Positions 7,750 through 15,395 are shown, counted from the stretch's first letter. The stretch is 20,768 nucleotides of DNA from Dehalococcoidales bacterium (GCA_016844285.1 JAENIS010000018.1:1-20768); one strand, 5' to 3'. The notes: generated by a model from the sequence alone, not told the origin. Program-made: numbers and translations.

Positions 7750-8670
7750 ATGGTATTAACCACGGTAGATTCCACCGGTATTCGGACTGACCCAGCCCAC
7801 TTTTTAAATCAGACAATAAAGGAGTACATTGCTACTAGCCCAGATAACATTATGCCGGGTTTTGCTGGCGAACCTATTTGGGATGAGCCACTGGTCGGCT
7901 TTGCCGATGGTGATGACCCTATTTTCCAGGAATACAAAGAGATAATCGGTCAATTTCACCTGACACCACGCGAAGTTATGGAGAGGCATCTTGGGAAGAT
8001 TGCTCGTGGTTATGCCCGCCCTCCACATATCAGCGTTATATCTATCATTGTTCCCAGTACCAGGGCGACACGTGAGAGCATGCGGAAGGAGACACAGGTA
8101 TGCTCATTGCGGTGGAACCATACCCGCCACTATGGGCAGGAGGTCATCAATCGGCTTTCCAGATACCTGGTGGCAGTGCTCGAAAGCGCCGGATATCATG
8201 CTATCGCGCCCGACCTCGAGCGATTTTTTGAAGTAAAGCGTGATGACCCCAAGAAGGTAGCGTCAACATGGTCGCAACGGCATATTGCCTACGCGGCTGG
8301 CCTGGGGACCTTCAGCCTGAATGACGCACTGATTACTCCCAGGGGTATTGCAATACGTGCCGGAAGCATCGTCTGTAACCTGGCCGTGAAACCGACGCCC
8401 CGTCTTTATCAGAACCATCTGGAGAATTGTTTATTCTACCGTGATGGCAAATGCGGCAAATGCATTCAGCGCTGTCCGGCGGGTGCCCTCAGCGAGAAAG
8501 GGCATGACAAGGAAAAATGCCGTAACTACCTGAATGAAGGGATGCAAGCCGCCGCCAGGGAACTGGGGCGTAATGAAACATTTGTTGGTGGCTATATGGG
8601 TTGTGGTTTCTGCCAGACCAGGGTGCCCTGTGAAGAGGGGATACCACCCAGCGCATCACGTGCAAGCTAA
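7750..8670 (+). CDS. QueG/reductive-dehalogenase-like 4Fe-4S protein
   Basis: A 306-residue cytoplasmic protein with no Tat signal or membrane helix. The middle contains VASTWSQRHIAYAAGLGTFS and LITPRGIAIRAGSIV, the cobamide-binding-region signature shared by epoxyqueuosine reductase (QueG) and reductive dehalogenases. The C terminus carries Fe-S ligands: CGKCIQRCP (C235, C238, C242) and a second set CGFCQTRVPC (C285, C288, C294). The second motif departs from QueG's usual CxxCxxxCP, and the HEAT-repeat C terminus of many QueGs is absent. I infer a cobalamin-plus-Fe-S reductase of unknown substrate; a role in queuosine synthesis is possible but not shown. ATG 7750 is preferred over 7741, because AGGAGG (7735-7740) directly abuts 7741 but is 9 nt from 7750. 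Confidence 0.8.
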   Translation: MVLTTVDSTGIRTDPAHFLNQTIKEYIATSPDNIMPGFAGEPIWDEPLVGFADGDDPIFQEYKEIIGQFHLTPREVMERHLGKIARGYARPPHISVISIIVPSTRATRESMRKETQVCSLRWNHTRHYGQEVINRLSRYLVAVLESAGYHAIAPDLERFFEVKRDDPKKVASTWSQRHIAYAAGLGTFSLNDALITPRGIAIRAGSIVCNLAVKPTPRLYQNHLENCLFYRDGKCGKCIQRCPAGALSEKGHDKEKCRNYLNEGMQAAARELGRNETFVGGYMGCGFCQTRVPCEEGIPPSASRAS

Positions 8671-8697
8671 GTAACGGTGATTCGTGCGGGGTCTTGA

Positions 8698-8826
8698 GAC
8701 GACCTCATCGACGCTCAAACATGGCAGAAAGCCAACTTCATTGCTACGGATAATCCGGAATCACTGACATCAAATGAAGTTGAGGGACGAATTGCTGAGG
8801 CGGGAGATATTCACCATATTATATAG
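8698..8826 (+). pseudogene. Possible decayed coding fragment
   Basis: A frame open from 8698 to TAG 8824-8826 encodes about 42 residues with protein-like composition (for example EVEGRIAEAGDIHH), but it has no start codon or ribosome-binding site and is preceded by a stop at 8695-8697. It looks like the C terminus of a lost gene. I do not recognise the family. Confidence 0.3.
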
Positions 8827-8836
8827 AAGCAATCCA

Positions 8837-8866
8837 TTGACAATTGCTATGCCCGCATAACATAAT
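8837..8866 (+). promoter_or_regulatory. Strong sigma-70-type promoter for nfeD/SPFH genes
   Basis: TTGACA (8837-8842, six of six), an 18-nt spacer and CATAAT (8861-8866, five of six). The predicted start of transcription is near 8873, about 50 nt before the nfeD start. Confidence 0.7.
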
Positions 8867-8926
8867 GGGTTAAACTGGACTAACTAGATGCCATCGTTAA
8901 CATAATTATTTAGAGGTAATCTGGCA

Positions 8927-9382
8927 TTGGAATCTCTGGATCTGTGGCTATGGCTGATAATAGTGGTGGTAGGCCTCCTATTAGCAATGATGGAGGTCCT
9001 GATCGGAGTGGATGCTGGCCTTGACCTGGTATTCGTCGGTTCTAGCTTCATCCTTGGTGGGCTGGTGACTTGGCCGTTTCATTCGTGGGCTATCACAGTC
9101 ATCGTCGTTGGCGTAACCTGCGTAGCTTACGTGGCTATTGGCAGAAGGTATGTCCACAAGTGGACTTTGGTGAAACAAGAAAAGACAAACGTTGACGCAG
9201 TAATAGGTAGAAGAGGGGTTGTACTAAGAGATATCGGTAGAAATGTCAACGGCCTGGTGAAAGTTGGTAACGAGCAGTGGCGAGCTACGGCGGACGAGGA
9301 AATCAAAGAAGGTGCCGAAATCGAAGTCGTTGAAGTAAAAGGTGTTACCTTAACGGTAAAAAATGCAGAGGGAGGTAATTAA
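8927..9382 (+). CDS. NfeD family membrane protein
   Basis: A 151-residue short NfeD protein. Hydrophobic segments at about 6-25, 33-49 and 54-72 are followed by a soluble OB-fold domain (about 88-147) with [23 protein letters not shown] and [14 protein letters not shown]. Short NfeD proteins act with SPFH/stomatin partners in membrane microdomain organisation and stress tolerance. The start is a TTG at 8927, chosen because GAGGT (8913-8917) lies 9 nt upstream and no nearby ATG fits. The SPFH gene begins 1 nt after this stop codon, so the two are almost certainly one operon. The consensus promoter at 8837-8866 serves both. Confidence 0.87.
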   Translation: MESLDLWLWLIIVVVGLLLAMMEVLIGVDAGLDLVFVGSSFILGGLVTWPFHSWAITVIVVGVTCVAYVAIGRRYVHKWTLVKQEKTNVDAVIGRRGVVLRDIGRNVNGLVKVGNEQWRATADEEIKEGAEIEVVEVKGVTLTVKNAEGGN

Positions 9383-9383
9383 G

Positions 9384-10277
9384 ATGCCTGGTGTAGTTAC
9401 TTTCTTCATAATCGCTCTGGCAATAGTAGCTGTTGTCGTACTCACTAAATCAATAAGGACCATTCATCAGTCCGAGAAAGCCATCGTAGAGAGATTCGGC
9501 AAGTACAAAGAAACCCTTGACCCCGGCCTCAGGTTCCTGATGCCTTTCGTGGATAGAATTAGAGCCAGAGTAGATATGCGCGAGACAGTAATTGATATCG
9601 AGCCGCAGGCGGTCATCACTAAGGACAACGTTGGCGTAACCGTAGATGCCGTGGTCTACTACTATGTGACCGACGCCAAGGCGGTCACATATGAAGTCGC
9701 CAACTTCTACGTTGCCATGAGCAAGCTGGCACAGACGAATTTAAGAAATCTGGTCGGCGACATGACTCTCGATGAAACATTGGCATCGAGAGAACGCATC
9801 AATGCTTCTCTGAGGACAACCCTCGATGAGGCCACCGATAAGTGGGGAGTAAAGGTAACCAGGGTAGAGGTAAAGGAAATCAATCCTCCTCAGGACATCA
9901 CCGCTGCCATGAGCAAGCAGATGAAAGCGGAGAGAGAGAAACGGGCTACTATCCTGGACGCAGAGGCTTACCGTCAGAAGCAGATACTGGAAGCTGAGGG
10001 TGACAAACAGAATGCGATACTGGTGGCTGAAGGTGACAAACAGGCGGCAATACTCAGGGCTGAAGGCGAGGCCAAGGCCATAGAGAACGTGTCTACAGCC
10101 GCCAATACCTTCTTTGTTGGCAACGCACAACTGCTGAAACAGCTTGAAGTAACCCAGGCTTCACTGCAGAATAATACCAAGCTCGTCATCTCTGACCAAT
10201 CAAGACTAATTAATGTTCTGGGACTTGGAGAGGCACTGACCGCGAAAGACTCAAAAGCTAAAGAGGAATCTAAGTGA
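9384..10277 (+). CDS. SPFH/Band 7 (stomatin-like) membrane protein
   Basis: A 297-residue slipin/stomatin homologue. An N-terminal membrane anchor (about 4-21) is followed by the SPFH domain: [15 protein letters not shown], then [30 protein letters not shown], and [15 protein letters not shown] near 155-169. The C-terminal part is a charged coiled coil with three near-repeats of about 11 residues ([32 protein letters not shown], 201-232). Such proteins oligomerise in the membrane and work with NfeD. ATG 9384 is chosen over an earlier in-frame codon because GGAGGT (9371-9376) sits 7 nt before it. The gene ends with tandem TGA codons. Confidence in family is high; the cellular role is inferred from the family. 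Confidence 0.93.
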   Translation: MPGVVTFFIIALAIVAVVVLTKSIRTIHQSEKAIVERFGKYKETLDPGLRFLMPFVDRIRARVDMRETVIDIEPQAVITKDNVGVTVDAVVYYYVTDAKAVTYEVANFYVAMSKLAQTNLRNLVGDMTLDETLASRERINASLRTTLDEATDKWGVKVTRVEVKEINPPQDITAAMSKQMKAEREKRATILDAEAYRQKQILEAEGDKQNAILVAEGDKQAAILRAEGEAKAIENVSTAANTFFVGNAQLLKQLEVTQASLQNNTKLVISDQSRLINVLGLGEALTAKDSKAKEESK

Positions 10278-10351
10278 TGACGGATTGGTGTAATAGAAAC
10301 AGTGCCAAGCTTTGGTAACGTATTTTGATGTATATTGAAGGGGGTGAGAGA

Positions 10352-10744
10352 ATGCCACAATACACGTATGACCATATTCATTTAGTTAGTCCTGACCCTC
10401 GCAGTGCAGCCGCATTCTATGAGCGTGCTTTTAATGCCAGGAGAGTGGCTGAAGGGAAGTATCCAGAGGGAGGTTCAAGGGTAGAACTTGAGCTTGCGGG
10501 TTCCAGACTATTAATCCGCAGCCCGAGAGGTGTGGAGCAGTCGGCTGAGGACAATCCCGTGGAAAGACGTGGCCTGGAACATTTCGGTCTTCGTGTTGAT
10601 AACATCGAGGCTGCCGTCGCCGACCTGAAAGCCAAAGGTGTCAAATTTATTGAAGAGATACGGGTATCAGCACCGACCGGAGCGAAGATAGCGTTTGTGA
10701 TGGCTCCTGATAATGTCATGATTGAGATATTGCAGAGAAAATAG
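10352..10744 (+). CDS. VOC-fold (glyoxalase/dioxygenase superfamily) protein
   Basis: A 130-residue protein with paired beta-alpha-beta-beta-beta modules of the vicinal-oxygen-chelate fold. Likely metal ligands are H8 (start of HIHLVSPD), E45 or E47, H77 (LEHFGLRVDN) and E125 (NVMIEILQ). Relatives include glyoxalase I, methylmalonyl-CoA epimerase and dioxygenases. The substrate cannot be predicted. The start is ATG 10352, preceded by AAGGGGGT (10338-10345) at 6 nt spacing; a TTG at 10325 is in frame but has no ribosome-binding site. It follows the SPFH gene by 74 nt on the same strand and may share its transcript. The 246 nt downstream of it hold no feature I can support apart from a weak hairpin. 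Confidence 0.85.
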   Translation: MPQYTYDHIHLVSPDPRSAAAFYERAFNARRVAEGKYPEGGSRVELELAGSRLLIRSPRGVEQSAEDNPVERRGLEHFGLRVDNIEAAVADLKAKGVKFIEEIRVSAPTGAKIAFVMAPDNVMIEILQRK

Positions 10745-10959
10745 TTAGTAAAAGCAAAGATAGCCGCACGTGGGCTTGGCTTACAAATGATGCGGGGATG
10801 TGGTTGTCCGGTTTTTGGTCTACCCTAATTTGGACTGACCCAAAATAACGCTGGAGTTCTTATCGACTAAGCTTTCACCACTCGACTCTATTCTCACACC
10901 GGGCATCAGAAGATAAGACGAGCTTTGTTAGGTACTAGCAAAGGTTATCTCGGAAAAGG

Positions 10960-10978
10960 CTACAGCATTTTGCTGTGG
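10960..10978 (-). terminator. Weak hairpin downstream of tRNA-Ala
   Basis: ACAGCA (10962-10967) pairs with TGCTGT (10971-10976) around a 3-nt loop, followed on the minus strand by a short T-rich stretch. It is placed to end the tRNA-Ala transcript, but the stem is short. Confidence 0.3.
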
Positions 10979-10990
10979 GAAAGTAACCTT

Positions 10991-11066
10991 TGGTGGAGAT
11001 AGGGGGATTCGAACCCCCCACCTCTGCGATGCGAACGCAGCGCTCTCCCGACTGAGCTATATCCCC
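10991..11066 (-). tRNA. tRNA-Ala (anticodon CGC), CCA encoded
   Basis: A complete cloverleaf: acceptor GGGGATA with TATCTCC, anticodon stem CTGCG/CGCAG with loop TTCGCAT (anticodon CGC, reads GCG), T stem GGGGG/CCCCC with loop TTCGAAT. The 3' CCA is encoded (complement of 10991-10993). On the minus strand a TATACT at the complement of 11090-11095 is a plausible -10. Confidence 0.95.
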
Positions 11067-11146
11067 ATGTCAAACTAAAATCAACGAAAAGTATAGCACA
11101 TTTGGCCCTCTTTATAAAACTTCTTGCTGAATACCCCCGCGCGCGC

Positions 11147-11176
11147 TTGACTTTTACCATTTTTCTTCTCTATAAT
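11147..11176 (+). promoter_or_regulatory. Sigma-70-type promoter upstream of the tRNA-Thr/tRNA-Tyr pair
   Basis: TTGACT (11147-11152), an 18-nt spacer and a perfect TATAAT (11171-11176). The first plus-strand RNA gene downstream is tRNA-Thr(TGT) at 11336, leaving an unexplained leader of about 150 nt. Confidence 0.55.
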
Positions 11177-11335
11177 ATTCAGGTTGCTTTGAGCTACCAC
11201 AGAAGTCCTATTTTCCGTGCAGGGTAAAGCTGGGGTGGCTGAGGTGGGGTCTATCTGATGAGGTTCCCGCATATTTTCTAGAGGGGGGTGGTGTTGGATA
11301 ACCCGATAATTAACAAGTGAAGATAGCAGAATGGT

Positions 11336-11408
11336 GCCCGAGTGGCGCAATGGCAGCGCAACCGATTTGTAATCGGTAGGTTAGCGGGTTCGACTCCCCT
11401 CTCGGGCT
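11336..11408 (+). tRNA. tRNA-Thr (anticodon TGT), with an extra base in the T stem
   Basis: Acceptor GCCCGAG/CTCGGGC, D stem GCGC/GCGC, anticodon stem ACCGA/TCGGT with loop TTTGTAA (anticodon TGT, reads ACA). CCA is not encoded. The T arm reads AGCGGG-TTCGACT-CCCCT: five pairs form only if the C at the third position is bulged out, so there is one extra nucleotide relative to a normal tRNA. Confidence 0.85.
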
Positions 11409-11443
11409 GAAGCGGCCAGACACTTGGGCACTAGGTAATCGTT

Positions 11444-11531
11444 GGAGGGGTGCCGGAGTGGTTAATCGGAGCAGTCTGTAAAACTGCCGCCCTGACGGGC
11501 TGCACAGGTTCGAATCCTGTCCCCTCCACCA
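11444..11531 (+). tRNA. tRNA-Tyr (anticodon GTA), CCA encoded
   Basis: A class II tRNA: acceptor GGAGGGG/CCCCTCC, anticodon stem GCAGT/ACTGC with loop CTGTAAA (anticodon GTA), a long variable arm (CGCCCTGACGGGC region), and T stem ACAGG/CCTGT with loop TTCGAAT. Discriminator A and encoded CCA end at 11531. Confidence 0.95.
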
Positions 11532-11571
11532 TCGCTTCAGCCGGGGTTGTGAAACAATCTCTAATTCGGAC

Positions 11572-11600
11572 TAGACGTAGTTTAGGAAAGTCGGTATAAT
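11572..11600 (+). promoter_or_regulatory. Promoter of the tRNA-Thr(GGT)-tuf transcript
   Basis: TAGACG (11572-11577, four of six), a 17-nt spacer and a perfect TATAAT (11595-11600). The tRNA begins 10 nt after the -10, so transcription would start almost at the tRNA 5' end. tuf follows with no intervening terminator. Confidence 0.7.
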
Positions 11601-11610
11601 AGGATGACAT

Positions 11611-11683
11611 GCCCACATAGCTCAGCTGGTAGAGCGCATTCTTGGTAAGAATGAGGTCACCAGTTCGAATCTGGTTGTGGGCT
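11611..11683 (+). tRNA. tRNA-Thr (anticodon GGT)
   Basis: A regular cloverleaf: acceptor GCCCACA/TGTGGGC, anticodon stem CATTC/GAATG with loop TTGGTAA (anticodon GGT, reads ACC/ACT), T stem ACCAG/CTGGT with loop TTCGAAT. CCA is not encoded. It ends 17 nt before the tuf start codon, so it is probably cut from the tuf mRNA leader. Confidence 0.96.
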
Positions 11684-11700
11684 CATTATAAGGAGGAAAA

Positions 11701-12906
11701 ATGGCAAAGCAGAGATACGATCGTTCTAAACCACATTGTAACGTGGGCACCATCGGTCACGTTGACCACGGGAAAACGACTTTAACGTCGGCGATAACGC
11801 TGGTGCTGTCGAAACAGGGAACGGGGACTCAATTTCGTCAGTTCGACCAGATTGATAATGCCCCCGAAGAGAAAGCCCGGGGCATGACGATTGCCATTGC
11901 TCATGTTGAATACGAGACTGCCAAGCGGCATTACGCCCACATCGATTGTCCCGGACATGCCGACTTCATCAAGAATATGATTACCGGTGCTGCTCAGATG
12001 GATGGGGCAATACTGGTGGTAAGTGCTCCTGATGGTCCGATGCCCCAGACGAGAGAGCATGTCCTGCTTGCCCGCCAGGTGGGGGTGCCTTACATTGTCG
12101 TCGCTCTTAATAAATGCGATGCTATGGAAGACGAGGAGCTTCTCGAGCTGGTAGAAATCGAAGTGAGGGAGTTACTGAACAAGTACCAATTCCCGGGCGA
12201 TACGGCGCCGGTAGTGCGGGTCAGTGCCCTTAAGGCGGGTGAGTGTGGCTGCGGTAAGCGAGATTGCCAGTGGTGTGGTGGTATCTGGAAACTGATGGAT
12301 GCGGTGGATGAGTCTATTCCGACGCCGGTGCGAGCCAAGGAGTTGCCTTTCCTGATGCCGGTCGAGGATGTCTTTAGCATCAAAGGCCGGGGTACGGTGC
12401 CCACCGGCAGAGTAGAGAGAGGCGTTATTAAAGCCGGAGACGAGGTTGAATTGGTTGGTTTGCGCCATGAGCCGAAGAAAGTCGTCGCCACCAGCCTGGA
12501 GATGTTCCACAAGATACTGGATTATGTTGAGCCGGGAGACGCCGTTGGCGTGTTGCTCCGCGGTATCGAGCGGGATGATGTGGAGCGCGGGATGGTGCTG
12601 GCTGCACCCGGTTCTATCAAACCACACACCTACGCTGAAGCCCAGGTTTATATTTTGAGCAAAGAGGAGGGCGGTCGGCATACCCCCTTCTTTAATGGCT
12701 ATAAGCCGCAGTTCTATATCCGTACTACGGATGTCACCGGTAACACCGAGCTTCCTGAGGGAATGGAGATGGCTATGCCCGGCGACAATGTAGCCATGAA
12801 GATAAGGCTCATCTATCCGGTAGCTTTGGAGCCCGGATTGCGCTTTGCTATCCGTGAGGGCGGTAGGACGGTAGGTGCCGGCACTTTTACCCGCATTATT
12901 GAGTAG
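11701..12906 (+). CDS. tuf: Translation elongation factor Tu
   Basis: A 401-residue EF-Tu, the GTPase that delivers aminoacyl-tRNA to the ribosome. G motifs: GHVDHGKT (19-26), switch I T63 in [17 protein letters not shown] (82-86), NKCD (137-140) and SAL (175-177). Domains 2 and 3 follow, from about residue 212. An insert directly after G5 carries four cysteines (C182, C184, C189, C192) in [15 protein letters not shown], which E. coli EF-Tu lacks and which could bind a metal. Switch I also differs from the common GITINTSHVEY. AGGAGG (11691-11696) precedes the ATG. It is the first protein gene of the cluster, 17 nt after tRNA-Thr, and rpmG starts 2 nt after its stop. Confidence 0.98.
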   Translation: MAKQRYDRSKPHCNVGTIGHVDHGKTTLTSAITLVLSKQGTGTQFRQFDQIDNAPEEKARGMTIAIAHVEYETAKRHYAHIDCPGHADFIKNMITGAAQMDGAILVVSAPDGPMPQTREHVLLARQVGVPYIVVALNKCDAMEDEELLELVEIEVRELLNKYQFPGDTAPVVRVSALKAGECGCGKRDCQWCGGIWKLMDAVDESIPTPVRAKELPFLMPVEDVFSIKGRGTVPTGRVERGVIKAGDEVELVGLRHEPKKVVATSLEMFHKILDYVEPGDAVGVLLRGIERDDVERGMVLAAPGSIKPHTYAEAQVYILSKEEGGRHTPFFNGYKPQFYIRTTDVTGNTELPEGMEMAMPGDNVAMKIRLIYPVALEPGLRFAIREGGRTVGAGTFTRIIE

Positions 12907-12908
12907 AA

Positions 12909-13076
12909 ATGGCTAAGAAAAGTGACGCTAGGAATATCATTCATCTTGCTTGCACCGAGTGCAGGGAGAGAACATATACTACTAGCAAGAACAAGAAGAA
13001 CGACCCGCAGCGTTTGGAGCTGAAGAAGTTTTGTCCTCGTTGCCGAACTTACCAGCTCCATCGTGAAGTAAGGTAA
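12909..13076 (+). CDS. rpmG: 50S ribosomal protein L33
   Basis: A 55-residue basic protein. It has two zinc-ribbon cysteine pairs, C15-xx-C18 (CTEC) and C42-xx-C45 (CPRC), and the L33 signature [20 protein letters not shown]. This is the zinc-binding (C+) form. It starts 2 nt after the tuf stop, so it is probably translated by re-initiation or coupling; no separate strong Shine-Dalgarno is seen. The order tuf-rpmG-secE-nusG is typical of many bacteria. Confidence 0.95.
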   Translation: MAKKSDARNIIHLACTECRERTYTTSKNKKNDPQRLELKKFCPRCRTYQLHREVR

Positions 13077-13100
13077 AGGATTTAGGTTGAGGAGTAGCTA

Positions 13101-13137
13101 GAGTCCTTCTCTTCTAGAGTCTGGAAGAGAAGGACTC
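13101..13137. other. Long perfect hairpin between rpmG and secE
   Basis: GAGTCCTTCTCTTC (13101-13114) pairs with GAAGAGAAGGACTC (13124-13137): a 14-bp perfect stem with a 9-nt loop. No T run follows, so it is not a standard terminator. It may be an RNA processing or stability element inside the operon, or a partial terminator. Confidence 0.6.
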
Positions 13138-13149
13138 GCGATACTGGTC

Positions 13150-13368
13150 ATGACATATCATAGCGGTGCTGCCAAGCCAAACAGTCCCAGAGCCAATTTT
13201 ATCACCGAGACAATCACCGAACTCAAGAAAGTGATATGGCTCAACCGACGGGAGGTCGCCTATTTGACCGTTATCGTCGTTCTCGTTGTGATTGCCGTCG
13301 GCTTGGTGCTGGGGCTTATTGATTTGGGTTTCGATAAGCTTGTTCGCGTTGTTTTTCTGGGCGGATAG
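13150..13368 (+). CDS. secE: Preprotein translocase subunit SecE
   Basis: A 72-residue short SecE. A cytoplasmic amphipathic region (FITETITELKKVIWLNRREV, about 17-36) is followed by one transmembrane helix (about 38-60). It clamps SecY in the membrane channel that exports proteins. Position between rpmG and nusG supports the call. No clear Shine-Dalgarno precedes the ATG; the hairpin at 13101-13137 ends 12 nt upstream. Confidence 0.94.
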   Translation: MTYHSGAAKPNSPRANFITETITELKKVIWLNRREVAYLTVIVVLVVIAVGLVLGLIDLGFDKLVRVVFLGG

Positions 13369-13457
13369 AAAATCCCCTTGTCCGGGTTGAGTGGCTATCT
13401 GTTAGTCAAGAAGAGGGTAGCTATTCTTTAGCGATTATCACATCAGTGAGGTTAGCG

Positions 13458-13991
13458 GTGGCTGAGAACGAAAAGCATTGGTTTGTCATCCATACTTACT
13501 CAGGGCATGAAGAGCGGGTCAAAAAGAGGTTGGAGCAACGTGGTAAGCTCATGGATTTCGATGCTGATATTGCTCAGATAGTGATACCCACTGAGGATGA
13601 GGTTGAGGTTAAAAGCGGGCAGAGGCGTACTGTGGCCAGGAAGATACTACCCGGCTACGTTCTGGTTCAAATGGGGATGAGCGACCAGAGTTGGAATATC
13701 GTGCGTAATACTCCGGGTGTTACCGGTTTCGTGGGCAGCGGCACCAAGCCCATCCCATTACGGGAGGATGAAGTCAATCAGATTTTGAAGAGGATGACGG
13801 CGGCGGCGCCAAGGGTTAAGGTTGGCTTTAAGTCAGGCCAGAGTGTGCGGGTGACTGATGGACCTTTCGCTAATTTTGTTGGGGTGGTGGATGAGATAAC
13901 CGAAGGCAAGGGTAAGGTTAAGGTGCTTCTCTCTCTCTTCGGGCGTGAGACCCCGGTCGAGCTGGATTTCTTACAGGTGGAGAAGCTTTAG
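13458..13991 (+). CDS. nusG: Transcription termination/antitermination protein NusG
   Basis: A 177-residue NusG that binds RNA polymerase and couples it to Rho or the ribosome. The NGN domain starts at KHWFVIHTYSGHEERVKKRLE and continues through ILPGYVLVQM and RNTPGVTGFVG. A C-terminal KOW domain contains VRVTDGPFANFVGVVDEI and ends at LDFLQVEKL. GTG 13458 is chosen because GAGG (13448-13451) lies 6 nt upstream; a GTG at 13446 is in frame and would add four residues, but has no ribosome-binding site. rplK follows after 31 nt. Confidence 0.96.
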   Translation: MAENEKHWFVIHTYSGHEERVKKRLEQRGKLMDFDADIAQIVIPTEDEVEVKSGQRRTVARKILPGYVLVQMGMSDQSWNIVRNTPGVTGFVGSGTKPIPLREDEVNQILKRMTAAAPRVKVGFKSGQSVRVTDGPFANFVGVVDEITEGKGKVKVLLSLFGRETPVELDFLQVEKL

Positions 13992-14022
13992 CTGCCGCCA
14001 AATTTGAGGCAAGGAGAATAAA

Positions 14023-14445
14023 GTGGCGAAGAAAATCAAGGCGATTATCAAGTTACAGATTCATGCCGGGAAGGCTAACCCGGCCCCTCCCGTCGGGCCG
14101 GCTCTGGGCCAGCACGGGGTGAATATTATGGCCTTCTGCAAAGATTATAACGACCGTACGGCTTCGATGGGTGATTCGATTGTTCCTGCTGAAATCACTA
14201 TCTACGAGGACAGAACGTTCACTTTTGTGACTAAGACGCCGCCCACGGCTGACCTGCTGAGGAAAGCGTTAGGCGTAGAAAAAGGAGCCGGCACACCCGG
14301 TAAGATGACCATAGGCAAATTATCCCGGGACAGAGTTCGCGAAATCGCTCAGATTAAGGCAAAAGACCTGAATGCCACCACCGTGGAAGCCGCCGAACGG
14401 ATTGTTGCCGGTAGTGCCCGCAGTATGGGCATTGAGATAGAATAG
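14023..14445 (+). CDS. rplK: 50S ribosomal protein L11
   Basis: A 140-residue L11 of normal length. The N-terminal domain has [28 protein letters not shown], and the C-terminal 23S-rRNA-binding domain has [19 protein letters not shown]. It forms the stalk base with L10-L7/L12 and takes part in factor-dependent GTP hydrolysis. The start codon is GTG, preceded by AAGGAG. rplA begins 8 nt after the stop. Confidence 0.97.
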   Translation: MAKKIKAIIKLQIHAGKANPAPPVGPALGQHGVNIMAFCKDYNDRTASMGDSIVPAEITIYEDRTFTFVTKTPPTADLLRKALGVEKGAGTPGKMTIGKLSRDRVREIAQIKAKDLNATTVEAAERIVAGSARSMGIEIE

Positions 14446-14453
14446 GAGAAGAG

Positions 14454-15167
14454 ATGGCAGAACACGGGAAAAAGTACGAAGAGGCGGTTAAGCAGCTCGA
14501 TAAGACAAAGGCTTATTCACCGGAAGAGGCTATTGACCTGGCGAAGAAGATGGCACGAGCTCGTTTTGACGAGACGGTTGAGCTTCATCTGAGAGTGGGT
14601 ATCGACCCCCGTAATGCCACGCAACAGGTGCGTGGTGTGGCTCTGCTGCCTCACGGGCTGGGAAAAAAAGTCCAGGTATTAGTCTTTGCTCAGGGTGAAG
14701 CGGTCAGAACTGCCGAAGCTGCCGGGGCTGATTTTGTGGGCAGTGATGAGTTAGTGCAGAAGATAGAGGGCGGCTGGCTCGATTTTGATATTGCCATGGC
14801 GACACCGGATATGATGAACCGGGTGGGTAAACTCGGGAAAATCCTGGGGAGGAAGGGCTTGATGCCTAACCCGAAGTCAGGGACGGTGGTTGCCGCCAAT
14901 GATTTGCCGAGGGCAATCACTGATGCCCGCAAGGGTAGAGTGGAATTTAAGCTCGACCGGACGGCAATCATCCACGTGCCCGTAGGTAAAATCAGCTTTG
15001 AGGAAGGCAAGTTAAGAGATAATTTGACGGCGGTGGTTGAGGCGGTGGTGAAGGCCAAACCGGCGGGGGCTAAAGGACAGTATATTAAAAGTGCTACCCT
15101 GTCCACGACGATGGGACCGGGAATCATGCTTGACCTCAAGCCGACCCTCGCTTTAAGCTCTGCATAA
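14454..15167 (+). CDS. rplA: 50S ribosomal protein L1
   Basis: A 237-residue L1 of the stalk that handles E-site tRNA. Signatures are [24 protein letters not shown] near the start and [14 protein letters not shown] in the middle; the C-terminal half has [27 protein letters not shown] (14444-14448) lies 5 nt before the ATG. In many bacteria L1 represses its own rplKA mRNA; I did not identify the site here. A 228-nt leader separates it from rplJ. Confidence 0.98.
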   Translation: MAEHGKKYEEAVKQLDKTKAYSPEEAIDLAKKMARARFDETVELHLRVGIDPRNATQQVRGVALLPHGLGKKVQVLVFAQGEAVRTAEAAGADFVGSDELVQKIEGGWLDFDIAMATPDMMNRVGKLGKILGRKGLMPNPKSGTVVAANDLPRAITDARKGRVEFKLDRTAIIHVPVGKISFEEGKLRDNLTAVVEAVVKAKPAGAKGQYIKSATLSTTMGPGIMLDLKPTLALSSA

Positions 15168-15194
15168 TATTGACCATGGTTGATGGTAAACCAT

Positions 15195-15335
15195 ACGGAG
15201 GGTGTAGAGATTAGATAGCTGAAGAAAATTTGAATACCTGAGACAGCAGGAGCCGATTAAGGCTTAAAGTGTGCCTGCCGAGGAAAATGAGAGCCAGCCT
15301 GCCACGCTTGGTGGGAGGAGTAAATATCTCATACT
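15195..15335 (+). ncRNA. Ribosomal protein L10 leader (autoregulatory mRNA structure)
   Basis: The rplA-rplJ gap holds the expected L10-L7/L12 binding structure. GCAGG (15246-15250) pairs with CCTGC (15274-15278), enclosing AGCC/GGCT (15251-15254 with 15261-15264), in the AGACAGCAGGAG...GCCTGCCGAGG context of known L10 leaders. It is followed directly by a terminator hairpin, so excess L10 complex is expected to reduce rplJL expression. The outer boundaries are approximate. Confidence 0.75.
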
Positions 15336-15336
15336 G

Positions 15337-15370
15337 AATCCTTGTGCTGTGTGCACAAGGATTTCTTTTT
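15337..15370 (+). terminator. Attenuator terminator of the rplJL leader
   Basis: A perfect 10-bp stem AATCCTTGTG (15337-15346) with CACAAGGATT (15354-15363) around a 7-nt loop, then TTCTTTTT. It sits 25 nt before the rplJ start codon, downstream of the L10-binding structure. Confidence 0.88.
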
Positions 15371-15395
15371 GGTGGTACTGAGGAGGTTAAAAAGA

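Noticed and set aside
11081..11350. Minus-strand ORF of 89 codons in the tRNA region
   Set aside because: It spans the tRNA-Ala upstream region and the start of tRNA-Thr(TGT), with no ribosome-binding site or protein motif.
12172..12681. Minus-strand ORF of 169 codons within tuf
   Set aside because: Antisense shadow of a highly conserved gene; no start signal.
15342..15395. Longer start for rplJ (TTG 15342)
   Set aside because: It lies inside the attenuator hairpin, and AGGAGG is placed for ATG 15396.
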